A DNA stretch of 6,856 bases from Bacteroidia bacterium (lineage in GTDB: Bacteria > Bacteroidota > Bacteroidia > AKYH767-A > OLB10), in NCBI GenBank assembly GCA_025450095.1, contig JANWID010000200.1:1-6856 (forward strand). The letters run 5' to 3'. The number at the start of each line of letters is the position of its first letter. Within the stretch, counting starts at the first letter, position 1. A program made the position numbers and the translations under genes. Shown here piece by piece: positions 1 to 5,248 of the stretch. The notes under the pieces were generated by a model, which made no database searches, was not told the DNA's origin, and saw only the letters and a program-made list of their open reading frames with translations.

Positions 1-557
1 CGGATTACATGATTTGTATTGGAAATTTCGAGATCATAGAAAGTTGTTCCAGCAAGGCCTCCAATTTGCTGATCATTGATGGAGCCATCGAATGTCACGA
101 CACTATTGCCTGGTTCAAAAGTTCCATTATTTTCCCAGTGTCCGCGGACAAAAATCGGGTACTTTGAAATACTATTACAAACAATAGCCGAAGCTGCATC
201 CTGGATTATTAAAGAATCATAAACAACCAGCGAACTCTGGGTAGTGGCATTTATAAAAATGGTATCACTTGATTCAACACGCAAATTTTGAGTCAGGGCA
301 TACACTCCGGACCCGATAACCGGTCGGAAATAAGTGTAGGGTCCGGAAGGTCCTCCGGGAATACGCACGTTCATAGCCGGGTTTGCAATTACAGGTGCTA
401 TTGCAGGACACCAGTTTGTTGAATCATCCCATGCATTGGTATAACCCATCCAGGTAGTGTAACCAGGGTAAGGAATGCAGGGTTGGGCTATAGATACGAC
501 ATTGATGAAAAACGAAAACACTATCAGATAAGTCAGATGTAAAAAGTTTGCTTTCAT
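1..557 (-). CDS. Secreted, probably cell-surface protein, N-terminal part (C-terminus outside window)
   Basis: This frame is open from an ATG at 557 to the left edge, giving 185 residues with no stop, so the gene is cut by the window rather than broken. Residues 1-24 form a signal peptide: basic start MKAN, hydrophobic core LIVFSFFINVV, and a likely signal peptidase I site SIA|QP, with Gln at +1 as is common in Bacteroidota. After it comes WDDSTNW (43-49), then proline- and glycine-rich beta-strand segments. The stretch WENNGTFEPGNSVVTFDG (141-158), followed by QQIGG and TTFYDLEISN, is the repeat style of large beta-helical Bacteroidota surface proteins. Such proteins often end in a type IX secretion sorting domain, but that end is not visible, so the export route is inference. 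The start is chosen because it puts the signal peptide exactly at the N-terminus. No Shine-Dalgarno sequence precedes it; the leader is A-rich. Specific function is unknown. Confidence 0.85.
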   Translation of the reverse strand, partial: MKANFLHLTYLIVFSFFINVVSIAQPCIPYPGYTTWMGYTNAWDDSTNWCPAIAPVIANPAMNVRIPGGPSGPYTYFRPVIGSGVYALTQNLRVESSDTIFINATTQSSLVVYDSLIIQDAASAIVCNSISKYPIFVRGHWENNGTFEPGNSVVTFDGSINDQQIGGLAGTTFYDLEISNTNHVI

Positions 558-578
558 GGTTTGGTTGTTTTTAGGAGG

Positions 579-602
579 CAATTATCTCTTCTAAGATAAT
601 TG
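579..602. repeat. 9-bp perfect inverted repeat in leader of the surface-protein gene
   Basis: CAATTATCT (579-587) and AGATAATTG (594-602) are perfect inverted repeats around a 6-bp spacer. The element lies 22 bp upstream of the surface-protein start codon, inside the presumed 5' untranslated region. It could be a protein operator or an RNA hairpin near the ribosome entry region. The symmetry is visible directly; either role is inference. Confidence 0.5.
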
Positions 603-653
603 AAATTTACCAGATAGTCTAATTTTAATAATTACCGGATAACATCAGCAACG

Positions 654-670
654 GGGAAACTTCGTTTCCC
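654..670 (-). promoter_or_regulatory. Stable GC-rich hairpin in surface-protein leader
   Basis: The arms GGGAAAC and GTTTCCC pair perfectly over 7 bp with a 3-nt loop. Read on the minus strand the loop is GAA closed by C-G, a notably stable mini-hairpin type. It lies about 97 nt upstream of the surface-protein start in otherwise AT-rich DNA. No T-run follows it on either strand, so it is not an ordinary intrinsic terminator. It may instead stabilise or regulate the leader, which is inference. Confidence 0.45.
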
Positions 671-692
671 GCCCCAGCGGAATTTCAGAAAA

Positions 693-700
693 AAAATTTA
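693..700 (-). promoter_or_regulatory. Weak candidate -7 box for the surface-protein gene
   Basis: On the minus strand TAAATTTT matches the Bacteroidota -7 consensus TAnnTTTG at all fixed positions but the last. No convincing -33 TTTG is present at the usual distance; the palindromic array occupies that zone. If used, transcription would start near 686 and give a leader of about 130 nt containing both the GC-rich hairpin and the 579-602 inverted repeat. Confidence 0.25.
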
Positions 701-713
701 CATTAACAACTAT

Positions 714-753
714 TAAACGTTTATAAACGCTTATAATCGTTTATAAACGTTTA
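714..753. repeat. 10-bp-period tandem array with two TAAACGTTTA palindromes
   Basis: Four consecutive 10-bp units read ACGTTTATAA (717-726), ACGCTTATAA (727-736), TCGTTTATAA (737-746) and a last partial ACGTTTA (747-753). The first and last units form the perfect 10-bp palindrome TAAACGTTTA, at 714-723 and 744-753, 30 bp apart and so on roughly the same face of the helix. The AAACGTTT core with a central CG resembles LacI-family operators such as that of PurR, so a dimeric repressor or activator site is plausible. The array sits about 160-200 bp upstream of the surface-protein start. The repeats are seen directly; the regulator is inferred. Confidence 0.7.
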
Positions 754-758
754 AGTGT
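743..758 (-). repeat. 16-bp element, copy 1 (matches 4605-4620)
   Basis: Read on the minus strand this is ACACTTAAACGTTTAT, identical over 16 bp to the plus strand at 4605-4620. It consists of the array's terminal palindrome plus a 6-bp flank ACACTT. A match of this length between two intergenic regions suggests a shared binding site rather than two independent AT-rich stretches, though one pair alone is not proof. Confidence 0.6.
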
Positions 759-1331
759 AAAACCAGGTGATATTCTAATTTTTTTTTCGTATTTTTTCCG
801 TAGGGGAGGGGAGCCAGGGTACCCAATAGTATATAAGATATAAGCTATTCGGAACTTTTGAGTTTTATTTATTGAAAGTTTTAGTTTAGATAAATTACAC
901 TGATTTGCAAAATCTAAAATTCCAAAAAGGCATTTTGGTTTTTTCCATTCATCAAAAAGCATTACCGCTTTTAAAAATTTTTAAAGAGTCATAACTTTTA
1001 AATGTTAAGTTCGAAACTGTTGAATAGCGAAGAAGTATTTTATCAAAAAAAAATTAATTTATTTTTATTTATAATCTAAGTTTGCACTAATCCTGTTCAT
1101 GAATTTTTCTGCAATTGGATAATTTCAGAAAAAATAATAAGCTGAAATAAAAAGCACGTACAATTTTAAAAGCTAAATTAATCCTGAATAGTATGTTGAT
1201 GATATTAGCACAATGAAATTTGCATACGGAATTAGCGAAAATGCAAGTAAAAGCTCCAATTCTGTTAAAAGAATTTTTGTCCAATACCGGGGAGTCGTAC
1301 TGATAGCAATCTAAAAATACTTATGGAAAGA

Positions 1332-1363
1332 ACTTAAAAGTGAATAGTTCACCATTTTTAAGT
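1332..1363. repeat. 13-bp stem hairpin with TAG loop
   Basis: ACTTAAAA (1332-1339) plus GTGAA (1340-1344) pair with TTCAC (1348-1352) and TTTTAAGT (1356-1363). The loop is TAG and there is one 3-nt bulge, CAT (1353-1355). No strong T-run follows on either strand, so termination is uncertain. It is the first of two back-to-back folds upstream of the tRNA promoter. Confidence 0.45.
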
Positions 1364-1370
1364 GAGTTTT

Positions 1371-1436
1371 CTACAATTAAGAATCACGACCCGGACAACA
1401 ATATATAGTTGTTTTCCAATACCTTAATAATTGTAG
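1371..1436. repeat. Imperfect long inverted repeat with inner hairpin
   Basis: CTACAATT (1371-1378) pairs with AATTGTAG (1429-1436), and AAG (1379-1381) continues against CTT (1423-1425) across a small bulge. Inside, ACAAC (1395-1399) pairs with GTTGT (1408-1412) around an AT loop. It ends 27 bp before the -33 box of the tRNA promoter. It could be an upstream control region or an uncharacterised RNA fold; the pairing is seen, the role is not known. Confidence 0.4.
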
Positions 1437-1463
1437 TGATGATTCATTAAAGTTGAATAACAT

Positions 1464-1494
1464 TTTGAAATTCTCTCATTAATCTTTAAATTTG
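1464..1494 (+). promoter_or_regulatory. Bacteroidota-type promoter of the tRNA-Gly unit
   Basis: TTTG (1464-1467), a 19-bp spacer and TAAATTTG (1487-1494) match the Bacteroidota primary sigma consensus TTTG / TAnnTTTG with appropriate spacing. The predicted start is near 1501, about 140 nt ahead of tRNA-Gly. This is the best-formed promoter in the window. Confidence 0.75.
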
Positions 1495-1500
1495 CGGCGC

Positions 1501-1641
1501 TTTAAGGAGGGAATATTACCCTGGTAAGTAGTATAAATCGTATACCGGTTTCTAATACAACCAGTTATTCAAGTGTTAAAGTATCCTCCAACGGGATGGA
1601 TCGATGTCGCAGGCACCGCGAAATAATTGAAATATAAAATT
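1501..1641 (+). other. Foldable 140-nt leader between promoter and tRNA-Gly
   Basis: No convincing coding sequence is present. Four 5-bp helices nest in order: GGAGG (1506-1510) with CCTCC (1585-1589), GAATA (1511-1515) with TATTC (1566-1570), CTGGT (1521-1525) with ACCAG (1560-1564), and GTATA (1531-1535) with TATAC (1541-1545). Together they could fold the leader into one long arm. It may be simply a tRNA precursor leader removed during 5' processing, or a small RNA. The only ATG frame of note (1596-1637) would encode 13 residues, stopping 4 bp before the tRNA, and is probably chance. Confidence 0.45.
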
Positions 1642-1714
1642 GCGAAAGTAGCTCAGTTGGTAGAGCGCGACCTTGCCAAGGTCGAGGTCGCGGGTTCGAA
1701 CCCCGACTTTCGCT
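1642..1714 (+). tRNA. tRNA-Gly(GCC)
   Basis: A 73-nt cloverleaf: acceptor GCGAAAG/CTTTCGC, D arm GCTC/GAGC, anticodon stem CGACC/GGTCG, loop TTGCCAA with anticodon GCC (1675-1677), and T loop TTCGAAC. It decodes GGC and GGU glycine codons. The discriminator is T and no CCA is encoded, so the 3' CCA must be added after transcription. The T stem GCGGG/CCCGA leaves its outermost pair as G-A (1690 with 1706). All other stems pair perfectly, so the gene is probably functional. Confidence 0.97.
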
Positions 1715-1719
1715 CATGG

Positions 1720-1747
1720 GCCCTGTCAAATCGTGAAAGGGCTTTTT
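1720..1747 (+). terminator. Intrinsic terminator after tRNA-Gly
   Basis: GCCCT (1720-1724) pairs with AGGGC (1738-1742). Inside, TCA (1726-1728) pairs with TGA (1734-1736) around a 5-nt loop, and five T residues follow (1743-1747). The hairpin begins 6 nt after the tRNA-Gly end, so it should end or attenuate transcription between the two tRNAs. Confidence 0.65.
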
Positions 1748-1751
1748 AATT

Positions 1752-1759
1752 TAAATTTG
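1752..1759 (+). promoter_or_regulatory. Candidate -7 box for tRNA-Leu
   Basis: TAAATTTG matches TAnnTTTG exactly and lies 20 bp before the mature tRNA-Leu end, consistent with a start near 1766. No clear -33 TTTG lies 17-21 bp upstream because the terminator hairpin occupies that position. This box would explain how tRNA-Leu is made despite the upstream terminator. Confidence 0.45.
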
Positions 1760-1779
1760 GAATTTTAATTTCTTTACCT

Positions 1780-1865
1780 GCCTGGGTGGTGGAATTGGTA
1801 GACACGCAGGACTTAAAATCCTGTGGCCCTAAAAGGCCGTACGGGTTCGACCCCCGTCCCGGGTA
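1780..1865 (+). tRNA. tRNA-Leu(UAA)
   Basis: An 86-nt class II tRNA. The acceptor stem GCCTGGG/CCCGGGT includes two G-T wobbles. The anticodon stem CAGGA/TCCTG encloses loop CTTAAAA with anticodon TAA (1814-1816). The long variable arm pairs GGCC (1825-1828) with GGCC (1835-1838), and the T arm is ACGGG/CCCGT around TTCGACC. The discriminator is A, as expected for leucine, and CCA is not encoded. It reads UUA and, by wobble, UUG codons. Confidence 0.97.
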
Positions 1866-1880
1866 CATGTAAATTTTCTG

Positions 1881-1902
1881 ATGCTATTACTGCAGCATTT
1901 TT
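1881..1902 (+). terminator. Candidate terminator of tRNA-Leu overlapping the mutS stop
   Basis: ATGCT (1881-1885) and AGCAT (1894-1898) form a 5-bp stem with an 8-nt loop, followed by a short T-run (1898-1902). The stem is weak, but its position 15 nt after tRNA-Leu suits the tRNA unit. The T-run overlaps the convergent mutS stop codon. On the minus strand no T-run follows, so it would not serve mutS. Confidence 0.4.
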
Positions 1903-4537
1903 ATTTGTTATTCCCAATCAGCTTTATAATCTCATTCAGCTTCATCAGCGCCTCGACCGGGGTCAGAGTGTTCACATCTATTTTAAGAATGTCTTCGCGG
2001 ATCTGTTCCAACAGGGGATCATCAAGCTTGAAAAAGCTGAGCTGCAGCGCTTCCTTTTCTGCACTCCGGGCGGCGGTTTTTACAAGACCTGCATTACTAT
2101 GAGCCTTTTCCAGGAGTTCCAGCATCTGGTTCGACTTATGAATGATTCGTGCTGGCATACCTGCCATTTTCGCTACATGAATACCAAAACTGTGTTCGCT
2201 GCCACCGGGAACCAGCTTTCGCAGAAATAATATTTTCTGACCAGTTTCTTTTACCGACACATGGAAATTGCGGATCCGTGACAGACTACCAGCAATTTCA
2301 TTCAACTCGTGGTAATGAGTTGCGAAAAGTGTTTTGGCCCGCGCCGTCGGATGCTCGTGTATAAATTCAGCAATTGCCCACGCAATAGAAATCCCGTCAT
2401 ACGTTGAAGTACCACGACCGATCTCATCCAGTATCACCAGGCTCCTGGGTGAAAGGTTGTTCAGGATGCTTGCCGTTTCATTCATCTCCACCATAAAAGT
2501 GGATTCACCCGAGCTGATATTATCTGAAGCTCCTACTCGTGTGAAAATTTTATCCACCAGCCCTATTACAGCTGTTTTGGCGGGCACAAAGCTGCCGATC
2601 TGTGCCATGAGTACAATGAGGGCCGTTTGTCGCAATAAGGCCGATTTCCCCGACATATTCGGACCGGTGATGATCAGCAACTGTTGGTTTTCCGGGTTGA
2701 GATAAACATCATTGGTAATATAGCTTTCACCGGGTGGTAATTGTTTTTCCAGAACAGGGTGACGACCTTCTTTAATATCCAGAATCAGCGAATCATCCAA
2801 CTGTGGCCGGGTATAATTATTTTCCAGCGCAATGTTTGCAAACGATAACAGGCAGTCGAGACGTGCCACGCAGTTTGAATTCACCTGTACCGGTGTAATG
2901 TAATCAGTGATCTTCAGCACCAGGTCATTGAAAAGCTGCTCTTCAGTAGCCAGTATTTTTTCTTCTGCACCGAGTATTTTTTCCTCGTAAACTTTCAGTT
3001 CTTCTGTAATATAACGTTCGGCATTTACCAGGGTCTGCTTGCGGGTCCAGTCAGAAGGCACCTTGCTTTTGTGCGCATTGGTAACTTCGATGTAATACCC
3101 GAAAACATTGTTGAATGAAATCTTGAGAGATGATATACCGGTCCGCTCAATTTCACGTTGCTGAATACTTACCAGGTAATCTTTTCCGGAATAAGCAATT
3201 CTTCTCAACTCATCGAGCTCCTGCGAAACACCGTCGCAGATAATTCCACCTTTCGATAGTAATGCAGGAGGATCGGGTTGAATGGTTTTCTCCAGAAGTT
3301 CCGTAAGAGCAGGGCAGGGGTTCATCTGATCGCAGATGATCCTCAGGTTTTCATTACCCGAATTCCTGCACAGTTCTATCACGGGAGTAATAGCAAGCAT
3401 AGCTTTTTTCAGCTGTACGAGCTCTCGTGGATTTATTCTCCTTACTGCTGCTTTCGAAATAAGGCGCTCCAGGTCACCAATGGACTGGATCAGTTTTGCA
3501 AGTTTCGCAGCAGCATCACGATCGCCTGTGAAATGATCCACCACATCGAGGCGCTCCTGAAGTGGTTCCTTATCTTTAAGCGGCATCAGGATCCAGCGAC
3601 GAAGCAACCGGGCTCCCATTGGAGAAATTGTTTTATCCAACACCTGCACAAGTGTGCGTGCCTGCTCGTGCGGAGAGCTCACCAGCTCCAGGTTGCGGAT
3701 GGTGAACTTATCGAGCCAGACATAACGTTCCTCGTCTATACGCGAAAGGGAAGATATATGGGATATCCTGTCCTGGTGATTTTGTCCCAGGTAATACAAG
3801 GCCGCACCAGCTGCGACTACAGCCAATTCCAGTTCGTGAATTCCAAAGCCTTTAAGGGATGTTGTATTGAAGTGCTTCAACAGCGTTTCTTCACCAAACT
3901 CGCGGGTGAAGACCCAGTCGTCGAGATGATATGAATAAAAACGATCGCTGTATTTTTTTGTAAATTCTTTCAGCTTTGAACGGCACAACACCACTTCACT
4001 CGGGCTGAAGCTCATCAATAGTTTGTCGATGTAATCATCGTTTCCCTGGGCGCATAAAAACTCACCCGTTGAAATATCCAATAATGCCAGGCCTTTCTGG
4101 TTACCATTATCGTGTATCACCGCAAGAAAGTTGTTCGACCGGTGATCCAGGATCTTATCGTTCATCGCCACACCCGGAGTTACCAGCTCCGTAACGCCAC
4201 GTTTCACAATAGTCTTGGTGGTTTTGGGATCTTCCAGCTGATCGCAGATGGCAACGCGCTGTCCGGCCCGCACCAGCTTTGGTAAATATGTATCGAGTGC
4301 GTGATATGGAAAACCTGCAAGTTCCATTTCGGAAGCGGCGCCATTCGCCCGTTTCGTCAGCACAATTCCGAGTATACGTGATGCTTTTACAGCATCCTGG
4401 TGAAAGGTCTCATAAAAATCACCAACCCGGAACAACAACATTGCATCGGGATATTTTGCCTTGATCGCATTATACTGCTTCATCAGAGGTGTTTCAGCAA
4501 TACCTTCCGTATTCAGTTTTACTTTTAATTCTTTCAT
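1901..4537 (-). CDS. mutS: DNA mismatch repair protein MutS
   Basis: A complete 878-residue MutS, the normal length for the family. As a dimer on DNA it recognises base mismatches and small loops, then uses ATP to become a sliding clamp that recruits MutL. The mismatch-reading N-terminal domain carries GDFYETF, with the Phe-Tyr-Glu triad at 41-43 (Phe stacks on the mispaired base). The connector, lever and clamp domains fill roughly 130-600. The ABC-type ATPase shows Walker A GPNMSGKS (625-632), the ST-SGEST signature region (671-685), Walker B ILDE (702-705) followed by GRGTSTYDG, and the FATHYHEL His loop (738-745). Near the C-terminus QLSFF (832-836) fits a sliding-clamp (DnaN)-binding motif, followed by a short helical tail. 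The start [10 protein letters not shown] places AETPLMKQY and the mismatch domain at the usual distance; no Shine-Dalgarno is seen. The gene stands alone, convergent with tRNA-Leu (35 bp apart) and divergent from the methyltransferase gene. No key residue is missing. Confidence 0.98.
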   Translation of the reverse strand: MKELKVKLNTEGIAETPLMKQYNAIKAKYPDAMLLFRVGDFYETFHQDAVKASRILGIVLTKRANGAASEMELAGFPYHALDTYLPKLVRAGQRVAICDQLEDPKTTKTIVKRGVTELVTPGVAMNDKILDHRSNNFLAVIHDNGNQKGLALLDISTGEFLCAQGNDDYIDKLLMSFSPSEVVLCRSKLKEFTKKYSDRFYSYHLDDWVFTREFGEETLLKHFNTTSLKGFGIHELELAVVAAGAALYYLGQNHQDRISHISSLSRIDEERYVWLDKFTIRNLELVSSPHEQARTLVQVLDKTISPMGARLLRRWILMPLKDKEPLQERLDVVDHFTGDRDAAAKLAKLIQSIGDLERLISKAAVRRINPRELVQLKKAMLAITPVIELCRNSGNENLRIICDQMNPCPALTELLEKTIQPDPPALLSKGGIICDGVSQELDELRRIAYSGKDYLVSIQQREIERTGISSLKISFNNVFGYYIEVTNAHKSKVPSDWTRKQTLVNAERYITEELKVYEEKILGAEEKILATEEQLFNDLVLKITDYITPVQVNSNCVARLDCLLSFANIALENNYTRPQLDDSLILDIKEGRHPVLEKQLPPGESYITNDVYLNPENQQLLIITGPNMSGKSALLRQTALIVLMAQIGSFVPAKTAVIGLVDKIFTRVGASDNISSGESTFMVEMNETASILNNLSPRSLVILDEIGRGTSTYDGISIAWAIAEFIHEHPTARAKTLFATHYHELNEIAGSLSRIRNFHVSVKETGQKILFLRKLVPGGSEHSFGIHVAKMAGMPARIIHKSNQMLELLEKAHSNAGLVKTAARSAEKEALQLSFFKLDDPLLEQIREDILKIDVNTLTPVEALMKLNEIIKLIGNNK

Positions 4538-4561
4538 TGAAAATTCACCGCCTTCAAAGTG

Positions 4562-4569
4562 CTAAAGTA
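4562..4569 (-). promoter_or_regulatory. Weak candidate -7 box for mutS
   Basis: On the minus strand TACTTTAG matches TAnnTTTG at all but one fixed position and is 24 bp before the mutS start. An upstream TTCG with an 18-bp spacer is a poor -33. The short leader this implies is plausible, but support is limited to this one box. Confidence 0.25.
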
Positions 4570-4595
4570 CTTCCATTTTTTGGATTCCGAACGAT

Positions 4596-4603
4596 TACCT
4601 TTG
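4596..4603 (+). promoter_or_regulatory. -7 box for the RNA methyltransferase gene
   Basis: TACCTTTG is an exact match to TAnnTTTG, 52 bp upstream of the methyltransferase ATG. The -33 region is not consensus: the nearest TTTG (4579-4582) gives a spacer of only 13 bp. The predicted start near 4610 falls inside the TAAACGTTTA palindrome, so a protein bound there could block initiation. Confidence 0.55.
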
Positions 4604-4604
4604 C

Positions 4605-4620
4605 ACACTTAAACGTTTAT
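4605..4620 (+). repeat. 16-bp element, copy 2 (matches 743-758 inverted)
   Basis: ACACTTAAACGTTTAT begins one base after the methyltransferase -7 box and includes the palindrome TAAACGTTTA at 4610-4619. It is the only other copy I found of the palindrome that bounds the 714-753 array. It lies between the divergent mutS and methyltransferase genes and could affect both. An operator role is inferred from symmetry, recurrence and position. Confidence 0.55.
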
Positions 4621-4655
4621 TTTTTGAACCGGATCCCAGTCATAGCAACGGTTAC

Positions 4656-5201
4656 ATGAGCATAGAATTTTTAAAAAACAAGCAACTGGGACGACCAGAC
4701 CTGGATGCTTACCGAAGGGAAAAAAAGATGTTTGTCACAGTAGTACTGGACAACATCCGAAGCGGTCTTAATACCGGTTCGGTGTTCCGGACATCCGATA
4801 GTTTCAAGGTTGAACAGATTATTTGTTGCGGAATCACTGCTCGTCCTCCCGACCGGGAAGTGTTAAAGACTGCATTGGGGGCAACAGAATCTGTTGTATG
4901 GTCTTATTCCGAAACTACCAGGGCTGTACTACAGGAATTAAAAGCCGCCAATTACCGCATATATGCTATTGAGCAAAGTGATGGAGCAGTTTCACTGGAA
5001 TCATTAACACCGGATTCAGATACTCATTATGCCTTGGTTTTTGGAAACGAAGTCAAAGGGGTAGATCCGGAATTAATTCCTCTGTTGGACGGTTGCATTG
5101 AAATTCCTCAATCCGGAATTAAGCATTCACTCAATATCGCAGTATGTGCCGGGATTGTGCTTTGGAAGTTTTATGAATCGCTGATTCTTAAAAGGGCATA
5201 A
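4656..5201 (+). CDS. SpoU/TrmH-family RNA 2'-O-methyltransferase
   Basis: A complete 181-residue SPOUT-class enzyme, expected to transfer a methyl group from S-adenosylmethionine to a ribose 2'-OH of tRNA or rRNA. Three family motifs are present. Motif 1 is LDNIRSGLNTGSVFRTSD (31-48), with N33, the conserved Asn39 and likely catalytic Arg45. Motif 2 is LVFGNEVKGV (127-136), with Glu132. Motif 3 is IPQSGIKHSLNIAVCAG (150-166), with Ser158-Leu-Asn160. Motifs 2 and 3 form the trefoil knot that binds S-adenosylmethionine. The protein is just the catalytic domain, without the N-terminal RNA-binding extension of RlmB-type enzymes, so a compact TrmL-like or TrmH-like role is possible, but the exact target nucleotide cannot be read from sequence. 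The ATG is preceded by a 52-bp gap to an exact -7 box and by no Shine-Dalgarno. It diverges from mutS with 118 bp between starts. Confidence 0.93.
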   Translation: MSIEFLKNKQLGRPDLDAYRREKKMFVTVVLDNIRSGLNTGSVFRTSDSFKVEQIICCGITARPPDREVLKTALGATESVVWSYSETTRAVLQELKAANYRIYAIEQSDGAVSLESLTPDSDTHYALVFGNEVKGVDPELIPLLDGCIEIPQSGIKHSLNIAVCAGIVLWKFYESLILKRA

Positions 5202-5228
5202 AAAAAGGCTGCCATAAAATGACAGCCT
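5200..5228 (-). terminator. Intrinsic terminator of the OmpA gene, possibly bidirectional
   Basis: AGGCTG (5206-5211) pairs with CAGCCT (5223-5228). After one C-A mismatch, CAT (5213-5215) pairs with ATG (5219-5221) around a 3-nt loop. On the minus strand the hairpin is followed by seven T residues (5206-5200), a classic terminator placed 20 bp after the OmpA stop. On the plus strand it follows the methyltransferase stop by 4 bp, but only a broken T-rich stretch comes after, so plus-strand termination should be weaker. Confidence 0.8.
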
Positions 5229-5248
5229 CTATTGTGTATTTAACCGGT

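Larger units (their letters stand above)
759..1463. other. AT-rich intergenic stretch with no supportable gene
   Basis: About 700 bp with only short, low-complexity open frames. Visible structure includes a T9 run (779-787) and a T6 run (792-797) next to a GC-rich block (798-824) with GGGTACCC at 817-824. There is a 16-bp all-AT palindrome, TTTAAAAATTTTTAAA (970-985), and an A9 run (1045-1053). A lone TAAGTTTG box on the plus strand (1077-1084) has no -33 partner. A 7-bp inverted repeat ATTTCAG/CTGAAAT spans 1122-1148. Two adjacent hairpin-forming repeats lie at 1332-1436. The stretch may hold untranslated regulatory or small RNA sequence, or decayed coding DNA; nothing in it decides which. 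Confidence 0.6.

Noticed and set aside
572..578. Plus-strand TAGGAGG resembling a Shine-Dalgarno sequence
   Set aside because: No plus-strand start codon with an open frame follows at a suitable distance, and Bacteroidota rarely rely on this sequence.
803..819. G-quadruplex
   Set aside because: Only three tracts of three or more G are present; a single-strand quadruplex needs four.
741..962. 73-residue minus-strand open frame starting MLFDEWKKPK
   Set aside because: Low-complexity, Lys-rich translation with no recognisable domain or promoter. It ends inside the palindromic array and has no Shine-Dalgarno or conserved context. Most likely chance in AT-rich DNA.
1087..1284. 65-residue minus-strand open frame
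   Set aside because: It begins with TTG, has no promoter box, no domain and an unusual composition. There is no evidence that it is translated.
1596..1637. 13-codon ATG frame in the tRNA leader, rich in Arg codons
   Set aside because: Too short to judge, no ribosome-binding site at suitable spacing, and in a tRNA precursor. It could be a leader peptide but nothing supports it beyond the frame itself.
1642..1865. Possible integration site for a mobile element at the tRNA genes
   Set aside because: No integrase gene is present and no duplicate of either tRNA 3' end occurs elsewhere in the window.
3278..3934. 218-residue plus-strand open frame opposite mutS
   Set aside because: Antisense to the conserved lever and core of MutS, with no domain and no promoter. 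It is a shadow of mutS codon use.
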